Below the pieces are notes generated by a model. The model ran no database searches. It saw nothing but the letters and a program-made list of their open reading frames with translations, and was not told where the DNA came from. Position numbers and translations under genes: made by a program. Positions 31,818 through 42,087 of a stretch of DNA of 64,000 bases are shown here, in pieces. Source of the DNA: Cryoendolithus antarcticus. Taxonomy: Eukaryota > Ascomycota > Dothideomycetes > Cladosporiales > Cladosporiaceae. Every line of letters starts with the position of its first letter. Position 1 is the stretch's first letter. The stretch lies in NCBI GenBank assembly GCA_002077065.1, contig NAJO01000060.1, forward strand, positions 1 to 64,000. Direction: 5' to 3'.

Positions 31818-34696
31818 ATGCGTCTCTTCGCGCCTCTTTGCTGCTTAGCAGCCGCTTCGCCAGTTCTGGCGCAGTTCGGTAACAATGGCGCTCCGGTATA
31901 GTCATCTGCCCGTGCGGTTCTTGACCTCCCTTGCTAAGTCCATGATAGTTTCCAAACGTCACCTACAGAACTGGCGTCTCGCCGAACCCCGCCGCAGTCC
32001 TTGGTGCGCAGTCCAACCAAGTCTCACCACCTCGCTACCCGAGTCCATGGGGAACTGGCGAGGGCGAGTGGGCGGACGCTTATGTAAAGGCGAGAGAGTT
32101 TGTCGGGCAGTTGACTTTGGAGGAGAAGGTCAACCTGACTACGGGTAGGGTTTTTTTGGTCGAGGAGAGGGGCCTTGAGACGAAGTGTCTGCTGACACGC
32201 ACTACAGGAACGGGATGGCAGCTCGAGTCTTGCGTCGGCCAGACGGGAAGCGTACCCAGGCTTGGCTTCAAGGCGCTATGTTTGCAGGACTCACCTGTGG
32301 GCGTGAGGTATACTGAGTAAGTCGTGGGACCCGCTAGTTCTCTAAGAATCGCACTGATGTACTCAGCTTCGTCTCTTTGTTTCCAGCCGGTGTCAATGTA
32401 GCCGCCACCTGGGACCGAGATCTTGCATACGCCCGAGGAGAGGCCATGGGTCTCGAAAACAGAGACAAGGGCATCAACGTCTTGCTCGGACCTGTTGCTG
32501 GACCTCTTGGGCGATCGCCTGAGGGTGGGCGGAATTGGGAAGGCGTAGGTCGTATCCGAAGATGACAGAGATCGTCAATCTGACAGAGCACAGTTCTCGC
32601 CTGACCCATACTTGACTGGCCAACTCTTCGCAACCTCCATCCAAGGTATCCAGTCCACCGGTGTCCAGGCGTGCGCCAAGCATTTCATCGCTCAGGAACA
32701 GGAGCACTTCCGCCAGAGCCCCGAAGCACGCACGTACGGATTCAACATTACAGAACCGGGCTCTTCCAACATCGACGATCAGACCCTGCACGAGCTGTAT
32801 GTCTGGCCCTTCGCGGATGCTGTGAAGGCGGGCGTAGCATCAGTGATGTGCTCGTACAATCTCGTCAATCAGAGCGCAGCGTGCCAGAACTCGTACCTCC
32901 TCAATCAAGTGTTGAAGAACGAGTTGGGTTTCCAAGGGTATGTGATGAGTGATTGGCAAGCCACGCTCGGAGGTGTCAGCTCGGTACTTGCTGGACTTGA
33001 CATGACTATGGCTGGTGACATTGTCTTTGATGATGGGATCAGCTACTTTGGCCCAAATCTCACAATCGCGGTTCTGAATGGAACTGTACCGCAGTGGCGA
33101 CTCGATGACATGGCTGTGCGTATCGTCGCAGCCTGGTACTTTGTTGAAAGTGATACGAAGGTGACTGAGGAGCCAAACTTCCAGAGCTGGACTTTCGACA
33201 CCTTTGGTAGCACTCACTTCCATGTAGGGCCGCAGTGGGGCACTAAGATCGTCAATCAGCATGTCGATGTGCGCAGAGAGCACGGGGCACTGATCAGGCA
33301 GATCGGAGCCGAATCGACTGTGCTGCTGAAGAACAACGGAGTACTGCCTCTCACCGGAAAGGAACGACTGATTGGTGTGTTCGGAGAGGACGCCGGATCA
33401 AACCCCCTCGGTCCCAATGGCTGCCGGAACCACAACTGCGACACCGGCACCCTGATCGTCGGCTGGGGTAGTGGTCAAGCGCAGGCACCTTACCAGGTCT
33501 CGCCCGACACAGCCCTACAGAACGAGGTCGTCTCGCACTACGGCTCTTACGAGTCAATCACAAATAACAGCGCTGCTACGCAAATAGCAGCGTTGGCACG
33601 TCGCACTAACGACGTAGCTGGCGTGTGCATAGTCTTCGCCAACGCTGACTCGGGAGAAGGCTTTGTCAATATCGAGAACAACTTTGGCGATCGCAAGAAC
33701 TTGACACTCTGGCAAGGCGCAGATGCCATGATTGGCAATGTCAGCAAGAATTGCAATAACACAGTTCTTGTCATTCACTCCGTGGGCGCAGTGGAAATAG
33801 AGCAATACAAGCAGCATCCCAACATCACCGCGATCTTATGGGCTGGATTACCCGGAGAGCAAAGCGGGAACGCTATCGCCGACGTACTCTACGGCCGCGT
33901 CAACCCCTCTGCGAAACTGCCCTTTACGATCGGGAAGGCTAGGTCCGACTATGGCACTGACGTGCTCTACACTCCCAACCAGCCAGTCCCGCAGTTCAAC
34001 TTCCAAGAAGGCGTCTTCATTGACTACCGGGCCTTCGATCACCGCAACCTCACTCCAACCTACGAGTTCGGCTTTGGACTCAGCTATACGAACTTTACTT
34101 ACTCTGACTTGACCATCACTAAGCTCGCAGCCGCAGCTTACACGCCTTCGACGGGTTCCGCGGGCTCGGCGCCGACGTACGGCAGTGTAGATACCGATCC
34201 CGCCGCTCATCTCTTCCCAGCCAACTTAACGAGGATTCCGCTGTTCATCTATCCTTACCTGAACTCCACGAATCTCTCAGCTGCGTATAGTGCAGCTGGA
34301 TACGGCGACAATAGCTTCATCTCTCAAGATGCTCTAGATGGTACAAGCTTCGCACACGCGCCCTCGTCTGGCCCATCCGGTGGTAATGAAGGGCTGTGGG
34401 ATCCGCTATACAAAGTCTGCGTCTCTGTAGTCAACACTGGTGCTGTGGCTGGCGCTGAGGTGGCGCAGTTGTATGTCTCTCATGGTGGGCAGTATGATCC
34501 TGTGAGAGTACTAAGAGGATTCGAGAAAGTATTCCTGGGTGTTGGGGAGAAGAAGCAGATCGAATTCGTGGTGAGGAGAAGGGACGTGGCGAATTGGGAT
34601 ACTGGTGCGCAGGACTGGGTCGTGAGAGATGGGGCCAAGGAGATTGCGGTTGGCGCGAGTTCGAGGGATCTGAGATTGACTGGCACCCTTGAGTAG
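31818..34696 (+). CDS. Secreted GH3 beta-glucosidase
   Basis: Five exons: 31818-31895, 31949-32144, 32208-32316, 32367-32544 and 32594-34696, with introns of 49-63 nt, giving 887 residues. Exon 1 is a signal peptide ([18 protein letters not shown]). The joins restore GH3 signatures: [65 protein letters not shown], and [12 protein letters not shown]. The nucleophile Asp lies in [10 protein letters not shown]. The second GH3 domain follows ([17 protein letters not shown]), and a fibronectin type III-like domain closes the protein ([26 protein letters not shown]). GH3 beta-glucosidases hydrolyse cellobiose and other beta-glucosides outside the cell. Exon structure follows from motif conservation. 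Together with the CE15 gene it points to plant biomass use. Confidence 0.93.
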
Positions 34697-34777
34697 TGCT
34701 TCAAGTGGTGGATCTGCAAGCCTTCAGCAGCGGTAGATGCTAGGCGCACAGTAGAGGGCTAAGTGCAGCGTAGACCA

Positions 34778-35887
34778 TCATGGTCTTTCGTCCAGCCGTC
34801 TGTACAGATGTACCTGATATCGCATATTCTCCAGCTCGACGGGGTACACTAGACCCTCTGGCAATCTAAACCACTTCGAATCCTCCGAAATGACTTTCTC
34901 CCACTTGGCAGGTGTGTTGCTTTTGCGTGAGCCCAGCAGACTGTAGTCTAGTAGCCACAGCATTGGGTACTTCTTCTCCGCGCCATTGATCGACACGGTA
35001 GAGTAGCTGCCAGGACTATCCACGACTAGTAGCATGGTCCCGGGTTCTGACGCCGCTGTCAAGTGAGATAGTAATTGCTGCGTCTTTGGTAGGCTTGTGG
35101 AGTACAGTTCATTCAGCGTGAACATGATTGTGACCAAGCTTACACTTTCGAGGTTCTCCTTCACGGTCATCTCGTCCCAACCCAGTAGATCTGATCGCGT
35201 GAAGTTCACCTTAAGACTGTCCGCTGAGACCAATGCGCGACTGCTCTCCTTCGCAGACTCCGAAGCATGCGTGCCCAGATCTGGCGGCGAAGTCACGCCC
35301 TTCGTAAGAGCCTCGACCACGCCGTCCCAAGCCGCTATGTCCACAACATCCAGGCACAGACTCGTCACTGCTTCCTGAGATGCACTGCCCTGCATCCAGC
35401 CCGCGAATGCCGCGATCTCGGCTCCTGCCCCTGCACCAAGACAAAGCACTTTAGAGTGCACTTCGCCTCTGCGCTCGCCGTCCTCCTTGCCCGTACTATC
35501 CCTCTGACCTTCCAGTAACAGGTCCCCGACCTCTCCAGATAGCAGATCGAGGTATCCCAGAGCTCGACCTGCACTCCAGCGCAACGCATAAGCCCTCAGA
35601 TAATCCTCCTGACCGAACGCAGCAGCGAAGTCCCGCTTGTATAGGTGTGACTTGACTTCCTGAATGCAAGCCAGCGACTCCGGGCCAGTGTAGAGGGTTT
35701 GCTCGAACAGATCCAAGAGCCGTTGCTGCAGAGCTAACGGAACATTCGGGATCTCAGGTTCCTTGACAACATTGGGTACAGTGCGTACTTTCGCGGCAAG
35801 TTTCTTGTTCGGCTTTGACTTGGGTTGCTGAGGCTTGCGGAAGGCCTTGACCTCGTCTTTCATCGCGCGGCCTTCGTCTCGTGGCAT
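34778..35887 (-). CDS. BMT6: 25S rRNA (uridine-N3) methyltransferase, Bmt6-like
   Basis: Intronless frame of 369 residues. The N-terminus is Lys-rich (KPQQPKSKPNKKLAAK), suiting nucleolar targeting. The family segment LQQRLLDLFEQTLYTG begins near residue 45, followed by SHLYKRDFAAAFGQEDYLRAYALRWS. The SAM-binding motif I is VLCLGAGAGAEIAAFAGW at ~147. The rest of the Rossmann-like fold follows with LVTIMFTLNELYSTS and MLLVVDSPGSYS. Yeast Bmt6 methylates N3 of U2843 of 25S rRNA in pre-60S subunits. The assignment is by recognised pattern. It sits 80 nt downstream of the convergent beta-glucosidase gene. Confidence 0.83.
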   Translation of the reverse strand: MPRDEGRAMKDEVKAFRKPQQPKSKPNKKLAAKVRTVPNVVKEPEIPNVPLALQQRLLDLFEQTLYTGPESLACIQEVKSHLYKRDFAAAFGQEDYLRAYALRWSAGRALGYLDLLSGEVGDLLLEGQRDSTGKEDGERRGEVHSKVLCLGAGAGAEIAAFAGWMQGSASQEAVTSLCLDVVDIAAWDGVVEALTKGVTSPPDLGTHASESAKESSRALVSADSLKVNFTRSDLLGWDEMTVKENLESVSLVTIMFTLNELYSTSLPKTQQLLSHLTAASEPGTMLLVVDSPGSYSTVSINGAEKKYPMLWLLDYSLLGSRKSNTPAKWEKVISEDSKWFRLPEGLVYPVELENMRYQVHLYRRLDERP

Positions 35888-36400
35888 GTGAGCAGCTCGG
35901 CTAGATGTCCTCGAGTGAGAAGATGTTTCCGCTAAATCTCCGAGTATTCCAGCCCGGTGCCTAAGAGCTCGGATCGATGTCTTGCAAGATCAAGGTGTAG
36001 CCTTTGTAGATGACCGCAACCGCGAGTGGCCTCTGATGTAGATCAAGACAGATTGATAGTGGCCTGGAAAGGTTGGGTTGCACGCAAGTCGTAAGGTATA
36101 GCAGAATACACAGTCGAAGAATAGTACCAAGCAATGGGTAAAGTGATGTTCGAAAATGATGCGAAATTTCACAAGAGCCACGGTGTGGACAAAAGTAGCA
36201 TAATCTGGGAACAGCTGGGACGGAGATATGCTAAAGTGGTAATGGTATCGGAAGCTGTAATATGGTAGTAGCTACTATGCTATTGCTAGTGTCGTGTATC
36301 GTCCTTCACGCTCAACGCCGCGCTAAAGCAATACCATGTCCATGCACACTCGTTCGCCACCACGTCCCCTCACCATCGCAACACAAGCCTCTACACTCCT
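35888..36400. other. Intergenic spacer
   Basis: Between two minus-strand genes. It should carry the promoter of the rRNA methyltransferase gene at the left end. The sequence holds short A/T-richer segments (36100-36300) but no recognisable coding region or repeat. Confidence 0.35.
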
Positions 36401-37294
36401 CTACTGCCCGCCTACGACGTTCAACACACCACCATCAATTGTCAGGATCTGCCCATTGACATACGCATTCTTCGCCAAGAACAAGAATGCCATACCCATC
36501 TCCGTCTCCCTCCCACCCCGCATAGCAGGCACATGTCCCTTCTCCTGCACCTTCTCAGCAGGCAACTCGCTCTTCTGCTTCTCATCGCTCTCCTGCGCCG
36601 TCATCTCACTAGGAAAGTATCCCGGTGCGATGGAGTTCACGCGGATCCACGTCCGCTGGAATTCGGAAGACATAAGCTTGGTCAAGTGGACTGTGGCGGC
36701 CTTTGCGGCGTTGTAGCTGAAGTGGCCCTGTGCGTGGCGCATCTGACCGGACATTGAGGAGGTTGTGATGACGCTGGGGACGAAGCGCTCGGATGGGCCG
36801 TTGGGCTGTATGCTAGCTTGAAGCAGGGGGAGGAAGGCGACGGTGGTAAAGTACACGGCTGTGACGTCGGTTTTGTACGTCTCGCCCCACTGCTCCACGC
36901 TCTCACTTTCCCACAGTGTCTTCTTCAAGTTCTTTGCGTCGCTCTCATCGGGCTCAGCCTTTGGTCCGCCAATGCCAGCATTACAGCACAGCAGGTTGAT
37001 GTACTTCTCCTTCTCGCCCAGCTCTTTTACAATCCGCTCGAGGTCGTCTTTCTTTGTGACGTCGCAGGGTCCGAAGGGAATAATGGAGCCGCCGCGAGGA
37101 CCTGATGGGTCGTGCGATTCGGCGGCGGCCTGAAGGGCTTCGAGGCGGCGGCCGAGGATGTAGACTTTGGCGCCGTTGGCAGCAAGGGCTTGGGCGGCCA
37201 TCAGCCCGATCCCTGTGCCTCCTCCGGTGATTACTGCGACAAAGGATGACATGTCGTAGAGGGAGGAGGCATTGAACTGAGAGGTGGAAGCCAT
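36401..37294 (-). CDS. Short-chain dehydrogenase/reductase
   Basis: Intronless frame of 297 residues, a classical SDR length. The nucleotide-binding motif TGGGTGIG lies at about residues 22-29, followed by GAKVYILGRR. The NAG-like structural motif is LLCCNAGIGG near 105. The catalytic Ser is in ITTSSMSGQM and the YxxxK pair in SYNAAKAA near 190. The C-terminus ends with GQILTIDGGVL. The cofactor is likely NADP(H), judged from GRRLE after strand 2, but this is weak. The substrate is unknown. The protein is cytosolic by lack of a signal. No biosynthetic cluster surrounds it. Confidence 0.85.
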   Translation of the reverse strand: MASTSQFNASSLYDMSSFVAVITGGGTGIGLMAAQALAANGAKVYILGRRLEALQAAAESHDPSGPRGGSIIPFGPCDVTKKDDLERIVKELGEKEKYINLLCCNAGIGGPKAEPDESDAKNLKKTLWESESVEQWGETYKTDVTAVYFTTVAFLPLLQASIQPNGPSERFVPSVITTSSMSGQMRHAQGHFSYNAAKAATVHLTKLMSSEFQRTWIRVNSIAPGYFPSEMTAQESDEKQKSELPAEKVQEKGHVPAMRGGRETEMGMAFLFLAKNAYVNGQILTIDGGVLNVVGGQ

Positions 37295-37895
37295 GGCTGC
37301 GGTAGTGTCGTCGAGATTGAGCGTGGAGATCCTGTTGTCAACTAGGTGTTATGTGGATGTCGGGATTGGTATAATGTGGGTGAAGTGCCTGAATAATGAA
37401 TCCGCCGAGTTTGATGTGGTCGATTTTCAATCATACAATATATTCCGTATGCATGTGGTGACGCTGACTGACGTATGCTGAGCAAGCCGAGGAATACTCG
37501 CGCGACCAGCGATTCTTCGCTCGAACACATTGTAGCGGACAGCGACGATGCTGCAGCATGTAAACGTTGTGCTCTGTTCGTTGATGATATCGGACGTATA
37601 CGTACATGAAGGGCTACTGTCTGCCCACTTTCCTTGCTTGATCGTAGCTGATCTTCCTCTGCCCACAGTCTGATCGACGACTTCTCGCGAGCGTGTTCTG
37701 ATTTCGCATTTTCAGTATTCGCTGGTCGAGGGCAAGGGCTCTTGTGCTGATAGTCACAGCTCGTCCTCAATGGAGTGATGAGATTCCTCGTCCTTGCATA
37801 GCATGCTTGCTTCGGCGTGTGCTGCTCACAACGTGCGTAGCCTCGCATTTGGCCAATCGTGTGGCAGTCCTTCTCGTGGTCACACCACTGTCCAC
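37295..37895. other. Intergenic spacer
   Basis: 600 bp between the starts and ends of two minus-strand genes. It contains a minus-strand open frame of 168 codons (37848-37342) without recognisable features, so it is not called. The right part includes the 3' end of the ICE2-like gene; the left holds the SDR promoter. Confidence 0.35.
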
Positions 37896-39218
37896 TCAGT
37901 CGGTCTTCCAGTGGCTAATCAGTCCGTCTTCATCTCCCTTTCCAATGTACAACTCCACAGCATACAGCGCCATGGTGCCCGCCAAGTTTGCCCATCGCCA
38001 CGCGTTCCCTCCACCCTCACCTCCTTGACTCGTCCACCACTCTCCAGGACGATCAGCACTCGCAGATGCAAAGTGCTGCATGAGCAGACTCGTGTAGACT
38101 GCGATCAGGATCGTTGGACTGAAGTAGCTGATGACTGTCGTAGCGCTACTGACACTGTCGGAGTCTTCGAGGGAAGGAGACTCGGACATTACGCGCGCGC
38201 CGGACTCCCGAATTGCAGGAATGATGCGTGCGGCGGAGTAGAGGACCATGAGGCGATATGCCAGGGAGATGATGACTGAAGGTGTGATGGTACGAATTGC
38301 AGCGTAGGCGAAGCCAAACGCCGAATGGACTGCTGTGGGCAGGGTAGATAGCGCTTGCAGGAGTGTCGTGTATGAAGCCATGATGATAGGCGGCAAGGGC
38401 GGAAAGCTATCGGCCGTCGGTTGCGGTGCGTGAGCGGCGGTCGAAGCTGGCGAAGGCTGGTAGTCAGTGAAGACCTGATAGAGGCAGAGTGTGATGTAGG
38501 CAAATAGCAGGCTACTTTCAACCACATTGCCGCGGCCGGAACCGATGCCCCAGGCGCAGAGGAAGAATGCGCAAGTGATCGCTATCCCGATGAGGATCGC
38601 GTCTTGGCTGTCCAGGGCAGGGAAGGTGGTGATGCGCCAGAGGAAGTAGACGCTGCTGCTGATGATGCTGGCTGAGACAAGAAGCAAGCCAATCATCCAG
38701 CTGTCACCGCCTTCGCCATTGACCAAGTATCGAGTCACTTGTCCAGCAGCCTGGATCACGAGTAGACTGCAGAACCCTTCGACCAGTTGAAAGACGGGTG
38801 TGGAGTAGCGCAGCAGCTTGTCCCAGCTCCCAATCGTGGCATTTTCAAGCAGTCCCTCCCTGCCCAGCAACCAGTCCTTCATGTTGGTGTTGTGCTGCAG
38901 CGGCTTCGTCGCATTATAAAACGCCCTGCTAACCCAATTTGTCTCGTCTGCTCCATCCACGCTGAACTTGTTCAGGCTCCATATCAGCAGTGCCGGGATG
39001 ACTATTGTCTGCAACCCAGCCAGAACGTTGACACCCGCTCGCCGCCATCTCGAGTCGTCCGGTGTTGCGATCTTCAAGCAGCTGATGAAGAAGTAGTAGC
39101 CTGCTAGGGCAAGGCTAAAAGCCAGCCCACAAGCTCGTCCGCCGACATCGAAGGCCAGCGGTATTGTGAAGACAATGGCGAAGAGGAACAGTCCACTCCC
39201 GATGAATCTGAGGATCAT
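37896..39218 (-). CDS. ICE2: ICE2-family ER membrane protein
   Basis: Intronless frame of 440 residues with about eight to ten hydrophobic segments. The opening MILRFIGSGLFLFAIVFTIP and then FDVGGRACGLAFSLAL match the ICE2 family start. Internal helices include LAGLQTIVIPALLIW and IGIAITCAFFLCAWG. The C-terminal end reads YIGKGDEDGLISHW. Yeast Ice2 helps cortical ER inheritance and regulates lipid balance between droplets and ER membranes. A Pro/Ala-rich loop near ~255 (SPASTAAHAPQPTAD) separates two halves. Identification rests on the N-terminal pattern and overall topology, not on alignment. Confidence 0.75.
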   Translation of the reverse strand: MILRFIGSGLFLFAIVFTIPLAFDVGGRACGLAFSLALAGYYFFISCLKIATPDDSRWRRAGVNVLAGLQTIVIPALLIWSLNKFSVDGADETNWVSRAFYNATKPLQHNTNMKDWLLGREGLLENATIGSWDKLLRYSTPVFQLVEGFCSLLVIQAAGQVTRYLVNGEGGDSWMIGLLLVSASIISSSVYFLWRITTFPALDSQDAILIGIAITCAFFLCAWGIGSGRGNVVESSLLFAYITLCLYQVFTDYQPSPASTAAHAPQPTADSFPPLPPIIMASYTTLLQALSTLPTAVHSAFGFAYAAIRTITPSVIISLAYRLMVLYSAARIIPAIRESGARVMSESPSLEDSDSVSSATTVISYFSPTILIAVYTSLLMQHFASASADRPGEWWTSQGGEGGGNAWRWANLAGTMALYAVELYIGKGDEDGLISHWKTD

Positions 39219-39882
39219 GCCTGTGTGTGAATGCGCGCCCTATGCGCAGCGATGCGAAGTGGGAGGCGCAAAGCGCCTGGTGCACGAGGAGAACGCCAGA
39301 TGCTTGGTGCTATGTTCTATTGCGACTTCGTGTGTCCTTGGGGACAGCCGGTAATGTTGAGGGTATTTTGTTGTTGACCGCTCCTGACGACTGAAGAAGC
39401 TAGCAAGTGGATCTGCTTCGGCGAGAGTGTCGGTCTGGGTGGTAGCGTCGCAGATGTGCAGCTTCGATTCACGTTATTGCTGCTAGTGGCCAAGACGGTA
39501 GGGAGATGCAGGTTGGTGTCGCGTGTGCATGCGCTGCCCACTCGGTGAACAGGGTTCCTGGCCAATAACAGGTAATATGTGGTTCTGCCTGCCTGGCTCG
39601 TGCCGTCAATGATGCGCTACAGCTTGAGGAGTACAGGTTGTATCGACTAGACAGATCTACCTTGTAGCAGAGCAGTCTGTCTCTAATCCTACATTATCTT
39701 GAGAACGGGCTCGCAAAGTTTCACGCCCACTCGCACAAGCCAGCTTGCTTTCACATGTCTGTGAGCACGCGCCTTTCCACCTCGAGCCACGCCATGTGCC
39801 GTGCCTAGCGAGACGCTAGTGAGGACCCTCTCGATCAGAACGTTCGTCAAGGAAATGGAGAATTATGTAGAGCTAGGCATTG
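39219..39882. promoter_or_regulatory. Divergent promoter spacer, ICE2-like / MYG1
   Basis: About 660 bp between divergent genes. No coding sequence is recognised. It should contain both promoters. Confidence 0.4.
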
Positions 39883-41121
39883 ATGAGTAGACTCGCGACA
39901 TCAACCTTTCGCTCAGTCCCTAGGTCTTTCAAACCACCTCGCCCCTGCCATCGACCAGTTTCAATTATTCCAGCAATCCACCACGCTAATCGGTACCTTG
40001 CACACCACTCCATGTCCGAGCCCTCGCTCAAGAAACTCAAGATGTCCAACTCTAGCTCGCCGCCAACGATAGGCACACACAATGGTCACTTCCACGCCGA
40101 CGAAGCCCTAGCGGTCTATCTCCTTCGCCTCCTTCCGACTTACACCAACGCCAACCTCGTCCGCACCCGCGATCCATCTCTTCTGGAAACATGTGATGTA
40201 GTCTGCGATGTGGGTGGTGTCCACGACCACAGTGTTGCACGATACGACCACCACCAACGCGAGTTCACTGCGACATTCCCTGACCGCCATACGAAGCTGA
40301 GCAGTGCTGGTCTGGTTTGGATGCACTACGGCGCGGACATCGTCGAGGCTGTCACTGGACTACCAGCTGGACAGGCAGACAACACGCTCCTCTTCAACAA
40401 GCTCTACGACGACTTCGTCGAGGCATTCGACGCGAACGACAACGGCATTGCACAGTACGACCCAGCAGCACTTAGGAAAGCAGGTATCGAGAAGAAGTTC
40501 TCCGACAAAGGCTTCAGTATGGCGGGTGTGGTCAATCGTTTCAACTATGCGCAGGCTGATTCGAGGGAGGCAGCGAAGAAGAGTGTGAGCACTGACAGCG
40601 ATGGAGTGAACGGGAAGGAGAACCCACAACAAGAGGAGGATACAAGATTTCTGAAGGCCAGTCAGTTCGTCGGCGAGCAATTCACTTCGGAGCTGCTGGA
40701 CAAGGCGCAGTCATGGTTGCCGGCAAGAGCCGTGGTGAAAGAGGCATTCACATCGAGGAATCAGTACGACAGCAAAGGGCGGATCATTGTTATTCCGTAC
40801 AAGTCAGAGGGCGTGCCTTGGTCGGACCACTTGTATGCGCTGGAAGAGGAGGCCGGAGATCAGGGCTCGACGTTATATGCGCTGTTTGCGGAGAACGGAG
40901 AGAAGGACAGCAAGTGGCGGATCAGAGCCGTGCCATTAGAGTTAGGTGGCTTCGAGAACCGCAAAGCGCTGCCGGAGGCGTGGAGAGGTGTGAGAGATGA
41001 GGAGCTGAGTAAGGTCTCGGGTGTTGAGGGAGGGGTGTTCGTGCATGCTGGTGGGTTCATTGGCGGGAACAAGACGTTCGAGGGCGCGTTAGAGATGGCG
41101 AAGAAGGCTGTGGAGATATGA
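39883..41121 (+). CDS. MYG1: MYG1 family 3'-5' RNA exonuclease (DHH-like)
   Basis: Intronless frame of 412 residues from the ATG at 39883. The first ~43 residues are Arg/His/Pro-rich with no acidic residue (RLATSTFRSVPRSFKPPRP), a probable mitochondrial targeting signal. A second in-frame ATG at 40012 begins MSEPSLKKLKMS, basic and nuclear-signal-like. The MYG1 metal motifs follow: THNGHFHADEALAVYLLR, CDVGGVHDHSVARYDHH and later FDANDNGIAQYD. The C-terminal region includes HAGGFIGGNKT. Human and yeast MYG1 act on RNA in both nucleolus and mitochondria, so two starts could make two locations. Length fits the family (about 340-410). Confidence 0.92.
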   Translation: MSRLATSTFRSVPRSFKPPRPCHRPVSIIPAIHHANRYLAHHSMSEPSLKKLKMSNSSSPPTIGTHNGHFHADEALAVYLLRLLPTYTNANLVRTRDPSLLETCDVVCDVGGVHDHSVARYDHHQREFTATFPDRHTKLSSAGLVWMHYGADIVEAVTGLPAGQADNTLLFNKLYDDFVEAFDANDNGIAQYDPAALRKAGIEKKFSDKGFSMAGVVNRFNYAQADSREAAKKSVSTDSDGVNGKENPQQEEDTRFLKASQFVGEQFTSELLDKAQSWLPARAVVKEAFTSRNQYDSKGRIIVIPYKSEGVPWSDHLYALEEEAGDQGSTLYALFAENGEKDSKWRIRAVPLELGGFENRKALPEAWRGVRDEELSKVSGVEGGVFVHAGGFIGGNKTFEGALEMAKKAVEI

Positions 41122-42087
41122 GCGCCTTGTGGCCGCCGCGAGTGCCTATCTCTTGTCGCATGGGATCGTGTCACTCAGCGCTCAATTGGAAATGGCAACA
41201 TGAAGTCTCATCAAGTTGCTCAACAGAGCATGGTCGCGAGGCGTGAAGTCCGCAACGCGCTCTCAAGAGGCCAATGAGAAGCTTCTATGGGAGCTTCAGC
41301 GCCACAGTCGAGACACTACAGGCCTTGACCCACAGGCTGTATCGAGGAGATATAGCACTGCCACTTGCGGCAGACGGTAGCGCTAAAAGCTGTATGTATG
41401 CGTACCGGTACCAATCTGAGTTCGGAGCACGAGTGCATCACTATCACCAGTGTGAACTTCCGCGACAACCCCGCGTGCTTGGCATGATCTACTCAAGGTT
41501 CGTATTGCCTCCAACTTACCGTACCTACGAGACCTTCGTTCAATCTGCTCTCGTACCGACAGCCCGGTCTCAAGCGACATATGTTATGCGTTATTTCTCA
41601 TACATATGATTCACAACGATCGTCTGTACGTCGGCGCCATGATGCGATGCGATGCATGTTCCGAAAGGGGACGCGTTGACGACACAATGCGGACGTGGCT
41701 CATTAGAACTACCTGTGATTGGCGTTCCGGCCTGCTTCCTGCACGATCTGGCAGTAGGATCGCCTCTGGTATCTTCGAAGAACGCCTTGGTGGACGCCAC
41801 ATACGGAGTGATGAGTTGCCTTCTGCTGCGTATGCCGATGGCATCAGGTGAGAGTCCCATATTTGGTGACGACTGTCGCTTTGCTGCATTTCCTTTCCGT
41901 CCAGACGATGTCCATGATTTCCTTCGCATCTCCATACCTGTATCAAGCAAGATGCCCTCAGCAACGCAGTCTTCCTTCTTCACATACTCGGTGTCGAGGC
42001 CGTATCCGTCCCGCTGGTTCACCCCAGTGGTCATAAGTGGGGCCAGAAGCAGTGGTTTGAGAAATCTCCGTTCTGATGGGTCCGCAG
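41122..42087. other. Region with no clear gene, possible upstream exons
   Basis: About 1 kb before the membrane-protein exons. Overlapping frames of moderate length exist on both strands (41652-42119 +, 41591-42100 -). The + frame ends at a point (about 42095) where the next exon frame continues, so it could be an upstream exon of the neighbouring gene, displaced by one reading frame. Neither strand shows a recognised domain. Confidence 0.3.

Noticed and set aside
36401..37294. SDR gene as part of a secondary metabolite cluster
   Set aside because: No PKS, NRPS, terpene cyclase or P450 is present in the window; neighbours are housekeeping genes.
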